Assembly (NCBI GenBank): GCA_964019695.1
Contig: OZ026531.1
Location: 6,767,701-6,831,700, forward strand
DNA: 64,000 nucleotides
Direction of reading: 5' to 3'
From: Loripinus fragilis
Taxonomy: Eukaryota; Mollusca; Bivalvia; Lucinida; Lucinidae
Below, piece by piece: positions 44,920 to 56,398 of this stretch. Each line of letters opens with the position of its first letter. Position 1 is the stretch's first letter. The translations under genes were made by a program, and so were the position numbers. The notes beneath the pieces are model-generated. The model saw only the letters and a list, made by a program, of their open reading frames with translations, was not told the origin of the DNA and ran no database searches.

Positions 44920-47395
44920 GTCAACTATATAGAATAGCTACCAGTCTGATAATATAAGTGGTCATTCATACACGTAAAATATTGCAATAATATTTCTTTC
45001 TTTTCCAAATGGTTATGTTCATTAGTCTATATAAATGTAATTGTCTTCAGTGGAGTTGTATGATTATCAGAACTTAGCAACAGCCTATAGACTAGCAACA
45101 AATTAGGAATATGTTTATATGGAAAAAATGAAATGACTATTTGAAAAGTTCTAGGCCTTTGGGAAAGGCGATCAACTTTACAGTGTCTCAGAGATCGTTA
45201 TCAGGCTACAGGGACAGTTAAATATCGACGCAGGTCTGGTTAACCAAAAATGACGACCTGACGTTAAGACGGCAACTTATGTCGAGTGTGTCAACGATAT
45301 TTGCATCGACGATATTCATTCTGGCTGGCTATCTTCAGTTCCAGACAAATAATAGGGCTTCGAGGGTAATTTGTATCCAGGTTTTTAATAAAAATGTTTT
45401 GATACAATTACTTTAAATCACGTCTGATTCGTAGACTTTCAATTTGCAACTTTAGAATCTAAGGGTATCGCTATTTGATAGACTGTTGTCCTAACATTAA
45501 TTATTATTTTGGCATGAAATTAAAAACACGTTTTGCTGACGTGTTGATGTTCATTGTTGCCAAAACTCAAAAAATTGATACATTAAAAATAAGTAAATTT
45601 TTATTAATTTCATTTTTTGCATTTTAAAGTATTTCAGTGTACGGCGCTAGGTGCCGCTTTAGATAGCTGTTTGTGTTTTTCTTTTATCAGAAGAGTATCT
45701 TACCCACCGACTCAATAACTATTGTTAATGTTCGTCTATGACGTGGTTTTAGTGCAATGTAAACAATAACCAAATTTGGAGGGGTTCCCAACATACAAGG
45801 TACACATGCTGTTTTCAACTAGGCAAGCCCTGCTTTAAAAAGGAAAATTTATTTGTAATGTTTTAAAATAGTGCATTGTGCTATAATCGATTTTAAATGA
45901 ATACATCTTACCAATAATGTTTATAAATAGAGTAAGATCACTTTAAAACTTGAAAGATCGAGTGAGTTAACTATGCTCTTCTTTCGTGATATGAGCTGTT
46001 TCATGAAAATTATTATAATGTGATAGTTTTAACAAAATTGGGCATTGGTAAGTAAAATATGCTTAAATCTTCCACCGTGTAGGAGCGGAAGTGTACAGTG
46101 TTTGATATTGTATCGTCTCTTGGGATTCAAAAGTAATACATTGGGAGTGTAAGTAAACATGACGGTGTATTCGTTAATTTCATTATTATCCGTATAATTG
46201 CTATTTCTACGGATTGCTAATAATCTCGGGGAGGGGGTGGGCGTAATTTTGGTACGGGTTTGCAGCCCAGTTTTTTGAAACCTACCCCAATCATGTACCT
46301 GGTCTTCGAAAAATGACCTATTCATATGGTTGATTGCACAAAATGTTTACATATTTATATACCGTTCTTTGATTTTCATATACCCTCTTTGCTCTTTGTA
46401 AACAAAGTTTGCAAATAAATATTACAATTTTGGTTTCTGAGCTAAATATCTGAGCAAAAATATGAGTATTTTCAAACAGAAATGTCAGAAAATGGGTTCA
46501 TTCATATAATAATGATGAAAAAAACTGGGTCAGTCATATACTTTTTCTTAGAAAAATGGGGCTTATCGTATACCTGGCAGCGCTGAAAAAGGGGGCTATT
46601 AGCTCCGCACATTCGTACTATGTCATATATAGGTAGTTACCCCCTCCAAGCTTATAATAAAAGAAAGATTTCAGAGGATGAATGATTTCTGTTTACCCAC
46701 AAGGTTGTGCACGCACAAGTTCTTGATCATTTGACCATTCCTCGACGTTAATGTATACAAGTGGATGTTGCCGAGTACACCAATTGAAGTTGACCATGTA
46801 AAACTACACACGATTTCGTCCAAATGAATGGTTGTGTATGCTTGTGTCAAGACACAAATAAACTGGGGGTCAGGCTATTGAGACTGTTGGTCTTTAAAAT
46901 TTCTGACAATAGTATCGAGGTTTTTAAGTTGGGGTGATTAAAAGTTTTGAAACGCTGAGCTGTTTATCGATTGGTATTCGTACAGTCACTTGCGGTAGAC
47001 ATGTGGGAATTGTACAGTGACCCGCTACTATCTTTATACAGTGACCCTGATAGAGCCGTTTTTCATGCTGAGTCGATGCATTTCATTTCGAGAGTGGCGA
47101 CCCTTCAACAATTTTTCGTATCCACAATTCAGAAAACGAATCCTTTAATCAAGTTTTGACGTGGATGGTATACTGATGACAATCTTACAGCTACTGACAA
47201 CTACTATTTTGTCTCATTTAAGGTAATTGTCCTACACAGAAAGATTACATTTTTAGAACCCATGTCGTCTCAATTTCTTTGATTTGATGAGCAGTTTGAG
47301 ATAATTGCCAACCGCCTTTGATGCCATGAGCCTTTAATGTATTGACTTAGCTTAATCAAATAGTCATACATCAAGTACTACCACAGTGTACTTTC
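44920..47395. other. No recognisable gene
   Basis: Only short frames. The 98-codon minus frame at 46029-46325 has no domain. 46230-46640 has several worn 'attcatat(a/g)' and 'aaaaatgggg' pieces that suggest an old repeat, but I could not define its ends. Confidence 0.3.
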
Positions 47396-47399
47396 TCAG

Positions 47400-47511
<112 letters not shown>

Positions 47512-47559
47512 CACATGCACGCACATGCACGACACACGAAATTTCCTAAAATTTCACAT

Positions 47560-47820
47560 TTGCATCAGGGAAGGCTCATATCAACCTGCGCATCCATGAA
47601 GTCTGATCAGAAGCCTTGCTGGCCACATAAGGAAGCTCCACGATCTTTAGCTATGCAATGAGCGCCCAGCGAAGACTGGTCAGCCTGCGTGTATGTAGGA
47701 AATTCCGTGTTTGGGCTCTGATCCAAGGCACAGCATTTCTTACATTTTCACATGTGTGCTCAGCGAAGAATCAGATCAGCCTGTGCATCTGTGCAGTCTG
47801 ATAAGTCTTCACTGGGCGCT
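47560..47820. repeat. Cluster of CAGTCTGATCAG-type repeat fragments
   Basis: 'cctgcgcatccatgaagtct', 'actggtcagcctgcgtgtat' and 'gatcagcctgtgcatctgtg' are three fragments of the block found inside the GGGCCTTGAC MITEs. Inverted 'gagcgcccagcgaagac' and 'gtcttcactgggcgctc' bracket the last two. Confidence 0.55.
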
Positions 47821-47939
47821 CATCTTTATGTAAACTAATGATTATCTTAAATATACTTTCGTCGAAAATATTTTTAAAACAACCAAATGAGTATAAATTT
47901 CCCAGTCAAAGTCCGCAGGGAAAACCCTTTGCAACGCCA

Positions 47940-48320
47940 GGAAGAGACACAGAACACAGACAGCCACACGACAGCAAGAATATCACTAAAGTAAAGCAGC
48001 GATCTCTGTCTTCCTCGACAACCATATGTGTACCGCATGTTTGAAAAAACATATTTCTTTTTTCAGCTGCGCCATATGATATCATATGAATCTAGTTTGA
48101 ATTTTGCATTTTAGAGTACCTGCTTAAATATGAAAAACTCATTGGTTAATAACCAGACTGTCCACTCGAACTTATTTTGTGGTCTAACGATCGCTGAAAA
48201 CTATTTCAAAGTCTAGAGATACAGACTTAAGCAGCTCTGCAAAAAGGGCAACTGAAACAAAATGTACACCATTTTTAGACATATCTATTCATTGCAAAGG
48301 TCACTCTTGAACGCATTAAA
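47940..48320 (+). repeat. Single satellite monomer and element flank
   Basis: 47946-48020 ('gagacacagaacacagacag', 'aaagtaaagca', 'gtcttcctcgac') is a diverged monomer of the 18.6-21.3 kb array. 48085-48320 parallels 21795-22020. It lies about 770 bp upstream of the SOCS-box gene. Confidence 0.55.
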
Positions 48321-48810
48321 ATCTCACTCTATGTTAAATAATACCAGTTTTTTTCATATCAATGAATTTCCAAAATAATGTTAGAATGTTGTCTGCTAAC
48401 CGTTGACCTATTGCATATTGATACAGCTCGCTGTTGTGTTTAAAGTGACTGTCCCTACCGAGGTCCTCATGATAATTTAAGGTGAATTCAACCAAAGCTT
48501 TGTGTTTGTGTGTCCTCTTTGCACACTGGTTAATTTTGAATCTTTTTGTGTTATCAGCATTTTTTTGTTTAAAAATACCATCTGAGTGTCAATTAGTTGG
48601 GATCCAGATCAGGACAGACATTTTATTACCAGTACATGTAGTGTTACAACCCCCCCCTCCCTTGAAGGAACAAGGTCCCCTAAGAGGTAATCATCTTTAC
48701 AAGTGTAACAAACAGTTATACATATAAAAAACGAATTCCACAATTGAAATGCAGCCAAATATCTTTTTAAAGATATTTCTTGTTGTACAATGTTTTTCCT
48801 ATATTACAGG

Positions 48811-50850
48811 ACGAAAGGCATCCTTTTACTTCCATGAACATCCAGCGATCTGATTAGATAAGAGCTTACAAGACTTATCAAGATACATTTTAGTTTGAAG
48901 CATTTGAAATGGAGTAAGTTCTTTGTAAATGATGGCTACAGATTATTGAAAAATCAGCTGAGAATTCTGATTACATAAATAAGATTGTAGCAAGTGATAA
49001 TACTGAACTACTTAAATCGTGCATCAAAAACACTTTAACTAAGTAGGATATATTGCTGGGAAACGAAGAATAACAAAGTAAAAGTCATGAACGTCAAAGA
49101 AGCATTTCGAAATTTGGCGACAAATTATTATATGCCTGAGTTCGATTATGTTGACCACAAATTTTCATTCAAAACTGTGTTTTACATATCTGATTTTGCA
49201 TATTGCTTATGCACCTGTGGGTATGAGCACGAATATGTGACTTATATTTCTGAATCAGGAAAAATTGATGAAAATGTTTATGCCAAAATTGAACAATGCA
49301 TTCTTGTTGGTAAGTGTCCGCATGTTGATCGTGCACCTCCTGATTACATCAAAGAAGCAGGTATATATGGTATAAATGTAGCGGCTGCAGTTGGTACAAA
49401 GAATGCTTTCACTAACCAAAGTAACCAAAATAGATATTATTTTGGAAGGACATATAGAAACAGAAGCTCACTCTTTAGACTTGGACCATTTGAAACTGCT
49501 ATTATTAGGAATCCTATGTTTGCAACGACGCCGTTAATGAGACAGTTTACTGAAGTAAACTTTCCAGTGACATACATGAGTGCTCATCGGCCAAACAAAG
49601 ATCAGCAAAGTATAACATTTGAATATTCATCAGGCCTAGAGACATGTCTGAGAACTGGTAATAAGGAACTGCTGAATCACTGTTTCACATTTCACATGTT
49701 TCGTAAACACCCAGTTGCTGTGTTTGAATATACATGTAAGCACAATTTGAAGGAAGTTCAAAAGCTTCTATTGAAACAACCATATAATGACTATAAGCGT
49801 TTCGTCTATTTAGCAAAAGCATGCGAGTTTGCTATTATATATAACCAACCCAAAGTTTTAGACAAACTTCTGAAAAAAATACCCAGAGGTTTCAAAAAAG
49901 AGAATAAGTTCAATTGTAAGATCAGCAAATTGGGATTTACACTCAATCGTATCAATTGCTTAGTTGTTCTTAAGACACACGAGTTTCCACAACTGTCATA
50001 TGTGCCTGTTGCAAGTTGTGTGAAATTATTGATTAAACTTTTAGATATTGGAAAAATCAGAGAGGAAGTTATTCAAATCTTAAAGACCATTCCATATAGC
50101 CGTGACATACTTACCAGCGTTCGTTCAAACTACACAGGGACTGTTCTTCACTACTATATTTGTAAATGTATGAATGAAAAGATTGGAAAGCATATTTATT
50201 ACAAAGAGTATGCCTTACGGAATCAAGACCCTGACTACTGTTATGTTATTAAGACCCTAATTGATTTAGATCCTGACCAAATTAATCGCGAAGACTCTTT
50301 TCGGATGACCCCGCTTGCATATCTACTTTACAGATTAAAGGATTGTAGTCCAATTGAAAGGCAAGGTGTCGAAGTTATTATCTTTGAAAATCCTGATATA
50401 AAAGCTGATGTACCTGCACAACGGTCACTCATGACACTAGCATTAGAATTAGACATTCACATGGCAAAAGCAGAGAAAAGTGATGAAGTTATACCAGTTC
50501 TGAATGGAAGTTTCGTACCAGATGGACAAAGATATGGACGTTTTGGATATAACTACCACGGTGATTTTGCTTTGAATTTCTTTGTGCCTTTATTGATAGA
50601 ATCTGGATTTCCTGTGTCAAAAGAGTTTATGAACAATCTTATTTTTAAAATAAAACCATTGCCGTTACCTCTACGAGATTATATTCTAAAGCACTTAAGC
50701 ACACCAAGGTCATTGAAGCTTTGCTGCCGTGATACACTGAGGAAAGCTTATAAGGGGAGACAAATTCACAGCTTTGTGACGATGACAGAAATGCCAAAGT
50801 CACTTAAGGACTATATCCTGCTGAAACCGTTACTGAAGTGTATCCCGTAA
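48811..50850 (+). other. Probable terminal exon carrying the SOCS-box gene
   Basis: A pyrimidine-rich stretch ending 'tttttcctatattacag' (AG at 48809-48810) looks like a 3' splice site, which would place the start codon 276 bp into an exon and imply one or more upstream non-coding exons. Short upstream ATGs with early stops lie between 48811 and 49086. I found no canonical AATAAA in the 500 bp after the stop codon, so the 3' end is not set. Confidence 0.45.
49087..50850 (+). CDS. Ankyrin-like SOCS-box protein, 587 residues, intact
   Basis: Likely a substrate receptor for a Cullin5-Elongin B/C ubiquitin ligase in the cytosol; the target is unknown. Residues 1-190 have no recognised domain. 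Residues about 190-470 show worn ankyrin-like helix pairs (GLETCLRTGNKELLNHCF; TVLHYYICKCMN; VIKTLIDLDPDQINREDSFR then MTPLAYLLYRL). Residues 538-580 form a SOCS box. Its BC box is S542-L543-x3-C547-x3-L551 and its Cul5-box-like part is EMPKSLKDYIL, with the usual LPxP reduced to MPK. GRQIHSF at 557-563 fits the SOCS helix. The ORF is uninterrupted. An in-frame stop lies at 49036 and the first Met follows at 49087 with a purine at -3. Ankyrin-SOCS (ASB) proteins are known animal E3 adaptors; I infer this is a bivalve-expanded relative. It is the only undamaged non-transposon gene here. Confidence 0.85.
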   Translation: MNVKEAFRNLATNYYMPEFDYVDHKFSFKTVFYISDFAYCLCTCGYEHEYVTYISESGKIDENVYAKIEQCILVGKCPHVDRAPPDYIKEAGIYGINVAAAVGTKNAFTNQSNQNRYYFGRTYRNRSSLFRLGPFETAIIRNPMFATTPLMRQFTEVNFPVTYMSAHRPNKDQQSITFEYSSGLETCLRTGNKELLNHCFTFHMFRKHPVAVFEYTCKHNLKEVQKLLLKQPYNDYKRFVYLAKACEFAIIYNQPKVLDKLLKKIPRGFKKENKFNCKISKLGFTLNRINCLVVLKTHEFPQLSYVPVASCVKLLIKLLDIGKIREEVIQILKTIPYSRDILTSVRSNYTGTVLHYYICKCMNEKIGKHIYYKEYALRNQDPDYCYVIKTLIDLDPDQINREDSFRMTPLAYLLYRLKDCSPIERQGVEVIIFENPDIKADVPAQRSLMTLALELDIHMAKAEKSDEVIPVLNGSFVPDGQRYGRFGYNYHGDFALNFFVPLLIESGFPVSKEFMNNLIFKIKPLPLPLRDYILKHLSTPRSLKLCCRDTLRKAYKGRQIHSFVTMTEMPKSLKDYILLKPLLKCIP

Positions 50851-51124
50851 AAAGCAAGTGAAATGATAGGATAGCAACAGGATATTGAGATGTACAGTAA
50901 ACTAAATTTGGTTTGGTTTAAACAATATTTTATTGATAAAGATTTACATATTTTGATATATACATACATACACTGTTTCTAGGATTTGACTGTAAGCGTT
51001 GAGCTTATGTTATGTCATCTCCATTTAGATATTTAGATGTACAATGTTCTGAATGAAGTAGAAGTGAACAAAATTAAGTAAAAGTAGTGAAACGAATCTT
51101 AAGTATAAGTAAGACTATCAGATT

Positions 51125-51125
<1 letters not shown>

Positions 51126-51181
<56 letters not shown>
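51126..51181. repeat. (GA)n microsatellite
   Basis: About 56 bp of GA between the SOCS-box gene and the 3' end of the minus-strand LINE. It may be part of that LINE's target or tail region, but this is not shown. Confidence 0.95.
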
Positions 51182-51183
<2 letters not shown>

Positions 51184-51394
51184 TACTTTACAATATGCAA
51201 TATTATATCAAAATTAGATGAACTAGCAAATATAATCTTATACAGCAGCCTAGTTTAATATGATATTGTACACACAAAACAAATCAAAACAGAAAGCATG
51301 TAAATTATATCTAAGCACAAGTCGTATCTGTCCTATGTAGACATAGTAGTCTGACTCCTTTCTTTGCCATGTCATATCTTAGGACTTGGTATAT

Positions 51395-52410
51395 TTATCG
51401 AGGATAACATCTCCCACACTTTGTTAAAAAGTCCTGTACTTTTAAGAACAATGTTTCGCTCTCATGACTTGTACCGTTTTCAGTGCCATATAAGAGATCC
51501 TTTAGAGAGTATTCGTGGAGATTTGCTGGGAGATATCTTCTTGTAGCAGCATATAAGGGATGTGTAAAGAAAATGTGATATGCACTTTCAAAACCTCCGC
51601 AGTGCTGACAGGAAGGGCTTTCAACAATGTTTTTGCAATACAAATCAGCATTTAGAGCACTACATTGCATTCGCAGTCTGGCGTGCAAGATTTGGCCAAA
51701 ACGTGATCCTGCATGAAAGTAATAAGGGGACTGGAGCTTGTTACAGTTTAAGTTATTTTTAAACGCTAAAACAGAAGACAGCTAATTTGCCTCATTTGGA
51801 AGGCTGTTCCATGCTTTGATGGTAGAAGGAAAGAATGAGTCTGAGAATAGGTTAGTTTTTGATCTGAAGCTCTGAATATGATCCGCATTCCTGAGAGCAT
51901 AGTTGTTTGTTTGACCGACAACAGGGGGAAGAAGATACAAAAGATAGTTTGGGGCTAGACCATGCATAATTTTGTAGAATGTGACAAGTTTGTGCTTATT
52001 TCTTCTAGTTTGAAGCGACTCCCAATCAAGTTCAATAAATAGTTTGTCAATGCTGCACAACTTCGTCGCTCCTATGACAATTCGTGCTGCTTCTACATGA
52101 ACAGCGTTTAAGAGCTTTTTTGATTCAGAAGAGCAATTGTCCCAAACAGTATCGCTATATTCCAAAAGAGGACGTAATATGCAAAATATATTTTTTCCAA
52201 AGATTTTCTCTAAACTCTAAATTTGAGGGCTTTTAACAAGATTAGTCTTGACCAAGATTTTTCTGTTATAGATTTAACATGCTCATCCCAACTACCAGTA
52301 TTTGAAAAAGTAAGACCCAGGTGCTTATGGAAAGAAGTATTCTTTATCACTGTACCATTCATAAAGAGGGGAGGGTGGAGTACAGGATTACGCTTGCGTG
52401 AGATTAACAT
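51395..52410 (-). pseudogene. LINE RT C-terminal region and CCHC-like end
   Basis: Three frames continue the RT: HKHLGLTFSNTGSWDEHVKS (52210-52410), ILEYSDTVWDN-type text with HVEAARIVIGATKL (51782-52165), and a final part with CQHCGGFESAYHIFFTHPLY (51395-51688). The latter is the C-x2-C...H...(C to H) knuckle typical of the end of jockey-group ORF2. The last Cys is replaced by His (THP instead of TCP). Frameshifts lie near 52190 and 51720. Confidence 0.75.
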
Positions 52411-53345
52411 TGACAGTGTTTTAGGGGATTAAATGTGATAAGCCAAGCAGCAGCCCAGTCTGAGATAGTTTGCAAATCTGTGTTTAGAAGTTGTGCTGAT
52501 TGAAGGGGACAGTCCACAATGATATACAAACTTGTATCGTCGGCAAACAGGCGGATGGAACATCCAATATGTTTTACTATATCATTAATGTAAATGAAAA
52601 ATAGGAGTGGACCGAGAATAGACCCTTGTGGGACACCAGCCAAGATATGGACCCAATCTGATGACTGACCATTAATTACAACACGTTGTCTCTGCTGAGA
52701 TAAGTAACTTTCAAACCACTTAACAACACGATTTGAGCATCCCATGCAGCGCAATTTGTAAAGTAGTCCCTTGTGCCAGACTCTGTCGAAGGCCTTACTA
52801 ATATCGCAAAATACTGCTCTTATTTCTTTGCCTTTGTCTACCGCCTCACAAATTTTATGATATGTATGAAGCAATTGATTGGTTGTGGAGTCACCTTCCC
52901 TGAATTCAGACTGTAAGGGTGTTAAAAGCTGGTTTCTAACCATGTAATTGTAGAGATGCTTATGGACGCAGCATTCCATCGTTTTGCCAGCAATACTCAA
53001 AAGCGATATAGGGCGGAAGTTGCATGGTAATGATTTGTCTTCCTTTTTGTAAATTGGAGTGACATTCGCGTTTTTCCATGATGAAGGGAAGTATCCTTGT
53101 TCAAGGGAACGGTTGAAGATTATAGAGTATGGGTGTGCAAGAATATGACAGCCTTCTTTCAACAAACGAGGACTGATTAAGTCTGGCCCACATGCTTTTG
53201 TGACGTCAAGATGTTGAAAAACATTGCTTACATCTTGGATGGTAATAGTTATGAACTCTAATGAATGATCTATGTCTGGGATTGGGGGTAATTGTGTGTT
53301 TGTATCATCAACAACAGCTTGGTATGAAAAATATGTATTTAACAA
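52404..53345 (-). pseudogene. LINE reverse transcriptase core (313-codon open frame)
   Basis: RT blocks appear in order: NVTPIYKKEDKSLPCNFRPI, SLLSIAGKTME, TPLQSEFREGDSTTNQLL, VFCDISKAFDRVWHKGLLYK (first catalytic Asp in DISKAFD), GVPQGSILGPLLFFIYINDI, and SIRLFADDTSLYIIVD (catalytic FADD). Catalytic Asp residues are intact, so decay is recent or selection was relaxed late. The frame is lost at both ends: upstream it continues in 53339-53527, downstream in 52210-52410. Motif style is jockey/CR1 group. Confidence 0.85.
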
Positions 53346-53559
53346 GTTTGCCTTTCGTGATCACTCTCTGCGTAAACGCTATTATGGTGAAGAGTTGGTA
53401 TACTGGCTGAGACTCGTCCTAATTTTAAGATTTGTTTAGATGTTTTCCAAAACGTTATTGAATTGCATTCACCTGAAGATAAAAGCTGATCACGATTGTC
53501 GTGATATGATTGTTTTGATTTCCTCATCTCGGTGATTACCTTGTTTTGTAGAGTTTTGT

Positions 53560-54395
53560 ATTTGTTTCAGTAGTGAATGTTATTTGTTTTCTTGTTTTGC
53601 CTAAATGCTAATTTCCGTTTCTGTGTAAGTCTTTTTATGTAACATGTTATCCATGGAGGATCAGTTGGTCTAACAGTGATTATTTTGTTCGGTATTGAAA
53701 TCTCAGCTGCTTTTATGATTGCATCTGATATATCTTGGACATTTTGTCTATTTTTCTCTCACTTTCAATCTTTTCTAAAATATTCGATTCATTTAGGAGC
53801 CTTTTATATGTTTCATAATCAGCCAGTTGGAAATTCTATATTCGTCTTTTATAAGCAGGTATATATGCTCTTAAAAATTTAAGTATGATGTAGTTGGACA
53901 ATGGTATCGGACCTGTTCAGGAATAAAAGAATCGGCAACGCCACTGCAAAAAAAACACATTTGTATTGTTGCGAACGAGAATCAAGTCAATTGTTGATGT
54001 GGATGACTCTGTGTAATGTGTGGGTTCTGTTATTAGCTGGGTTAGATTAAATTCGTGAATGAGTTCGGATATCTTATTTTGTGGTTTTTAGATGTAATAA
54101 TTAAAATCCCCAGTAATAATAATATCTATTATACTATTATTGCAGGCCCTGTCAATACTTTCTTTAATGAGGTTGAAATAGTCCACATTACTGTTCGGTG
54201 GCTGATAAGAAGCACCCACTAAAATCGTTTTTGTCTTGATATTAACCTCAAGCCAAAGTCCCTCAACTCCACGAACCTCTAAATCTGTGCGCCGTTTGCA
54301 GGAAAGTGTGTCTCTAACATAAGCAATGACTCCTCTCCCCGGACGATCACATTTGGTTTGATAAATTTGGTTTGATGTATAGACAACTCCATGTG
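53560..54395 (-). pseudogene. LINE endonuclease, C-terminal two thirds
   Basis: The frame reads GRGVIAYVRDTLSCKRRTDL, GVEGLWLEVNIKTKTILVGA, SYQPPNSNVDYF, IDIIITGDFNYYI (GDFN active-site block), then a stop, then ISELIHEFNLTQLITEPTHY, STIDLILVRNN (SxxDLIL block). It is an AP-type endonuclease that would nick target DNA. The N-terminal catalytic Asn and Glu blocks are missing through truncation. At least two stops are present. Confidence 0.75.
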
Positions 54396-54552
54396 CAAAT
54401 GCCCAAAGTTTGTAAATGAGATTTTTACAAACAATGTAGACTTAGATTGGATGGCACAGAAATAAACCAGGGTCTGTACTGTATCAAACAGGAACAGCCT
54501 ATATTCATGAACCGAGATAAATTGGAAATTTTGACTAGAAAGCCAAGCTAGC

Positions 54553-54673
54553 TTTATTGTACCATTTTACGAGTGTATTTACAAATATTCCCTCTTGTAG
54601 GGGGGACGAGTCGAAGACTAGTTCCCCCTACAAGAGGGAATATTTGTATATTCACGAGTATTTGTACAATAAA
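54553..54673. mobile_element. Foldback MITE with ATTCCCTCTTGTAGGGGG arms
   Basis: 'tttattgtac' ... 'acgagtgtatttacaaatat', 'tccctcttgtagggggga' pair with their inverse up to 'acaataaa'. Arms of about 50 nt, spacer 'cgagtcgaagactagt'. It lies just outside the 5' end of the LINE. Confidence 0.75.
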
Positions 54674-54699
54674 ATTCATGCATCATGACCAATAAAACA

Positions 54700-55990
54700 A
54701 CCACATTTTAATTTATTCATCAGATATTCAAGTCAACTATAAGCTCCATCCTTGACAGGGTCTTGTGGAAATTATTGTACAGCGTAGATCAAAGGAAAGG
54801 CGGCAAAGTCATGGTACAATATAATTTACCCGATTCTTCGACAATAATAAGAACGCCATAAATGTAATGTTCTTTTTGGAATAAAAGGGTCATGTCATAT
54901 CGTAGAAATATAACTAAGAAATCAAGATATATTTTTTAAAACGAGAACAAGTGATAAATCATGGGTGGATCCAGAGGGGGGCAGGGGGTCCGGACGACCC
55001 CCCCCCCCCCTGAAAAATCACAAAAATATAGGGTTTCTTAGCAATACTGGTCTGAGTCCCTTGGAAAATCACAAAGCTATAGTCCGTCCAGATAAGAGAC
55101 GTTGGGCGGTTCTTAGTGAACCCCTGGACAAATACATTTGGAAATCGGTTAGTCAGGTTGCATTGTTTGCGTATTCACCCATCTGTGAAACTCTCCACAC
55201 CAAAATTATATACCTGTAGTCTTATAGTTGCCATATCGCGAAAAAGAAGCGTTTCGAATTATTGCAGATGAATCTTATCAGTCCAGATACTTTGTTTGAA
55301 ATATTGTACGTACATGTATCTCAAACATGCACGTGTATCTTAAACTATACACATGTACAAGTAAAACATCAATCTTCGACAATGAAATCTACAATCACAC
55401 AAGATTGTATTGTTTTATAAAAGATCTGAACCCGTCCCCTATGGCACAGATATTGAAACCTTATCATGCTGAATTTTAATTTGTGTTGTGTGTGTGTACA
55501 GAAGGGGGCTATTTTTATGTTGTTGTTTTTTGTAATTCTATTTTTCGAATTCAGAGCTTAACACCAAATCATTTTATTGCCAAACAAACAGAATTTGGAA
55601 GAATATTTTCATCGACAACATATGTAACGCGAATATTTTCCAAGTAGCATGCTAAAGATAAACCTGTGTACAAGTAGACGCACACAGCTGCAGCAAAGTT
55701 TATAGATAAGTAATTATTTTGTTATTTTGAGTTGATTGTGTTTGTTTGCATTGATGTTTTGCGTCGCTGCCATCATTTTTGCAGTCATGATGCGACGTTT
55801 CCCTGTCCACATAGATTAAACCAGTACTTATAAAGTAAGTAAGGGTGCAAAGATCAGGAATCGATACAATCAAGTATCACACCTGATGTTTTGTTTAGGA
55901 CATTACAAAGTGCTTCCAGTGAACCTTCTCAAAATGGCAATCCTTTAATCACAGGTCTAACACACTAGCACTGAGCAACTGTGGACCTCG
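54700..55990. other. No gene; one MITE fragment
   Basis: 54960-55100 is a one-ended fragment of the CATGCGCGGATCCAGA MITE ('catgggtggatccagagggg', C-run, 'aatcacaaaaatata'). The rest shows no domain or clear repeat. Confidence 0.4.
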
Positions 55991-55996
55991 ATGTTT

Positions 55997-56165
55997 CGAG
56001 TTGATACTTTACATCCCAGTCAAGAAATTTTCAGTCATGTTGGGATGTTTCCTGGGTTGAACCAGTACTAAATAGAGCATAACATGTCTTGCACAAAGAC
56101 ACAACATGATGCAAACCAACGACCCCTTTATCTCAAGTCGAGCACTCTACCACTGGTTGGCTCTA
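55997..56165 (-). mobile_element. Diverged SINE related to 8362-8565
   Basis: 'actttacatcccagtcaaga', 'ttttcagtcatgttgggatg', 'ttcctgggttgaaccagtac' parallel the SINE body at 8380-8450. On the minus strand the head has 'agtggtagagtgctcgactt' (A-box-like); its B box is worn. No clear target duplication. Confidence 0.6.
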
Positions 56166-56398
56166 CAGGTATTATACAGCTATTCGGTCACTGTATCGCC
56201 ACATGGTATGCGATGTCACGGTCTCATGTAAAGCTAACGGAGATAGGAACCAGTTGTGGGCGTGGCTAGACAGTGACCCAAAAGCCGATTAATAACTACT
56301 GTTTTTGAAGGCGTCATTCATGTCAGGCTGTTTTTGGGCTAGTTCAATAATGTGTAATAACTAAGCCTATATTACATATTACATGTACGCCGTTTATA

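Larger units (their letters stand above)
51360..54395 (-). mobile_element. CR1/jockey-like LINE, 5'-truncated and decayed
   Basis: On the minus strand the order is: endonuclease part, linker, reverse transcriptase, RT C-terminal region and a CCHC-like end. The 5' end is lost inside the endonuclease near 54395 (first readable block GRGVIAYVRDTL); ORF1 is absent. The 3' end is near 51360. Several frameshifts and stops separate otherwise well-preserved blocks, so it is a dead copy. It ends about 510 bp downstream of the SOCS-box gene stop codon, in convergent orientation. Confidence 0.85.

Noticed and set aside
51126..51181. LINE 3' tail made of (TC)n on the minus strand
   Set aside because: The distance to the last readable LINE block is about 200 bp and no target duplication was found, so the link is not supported.
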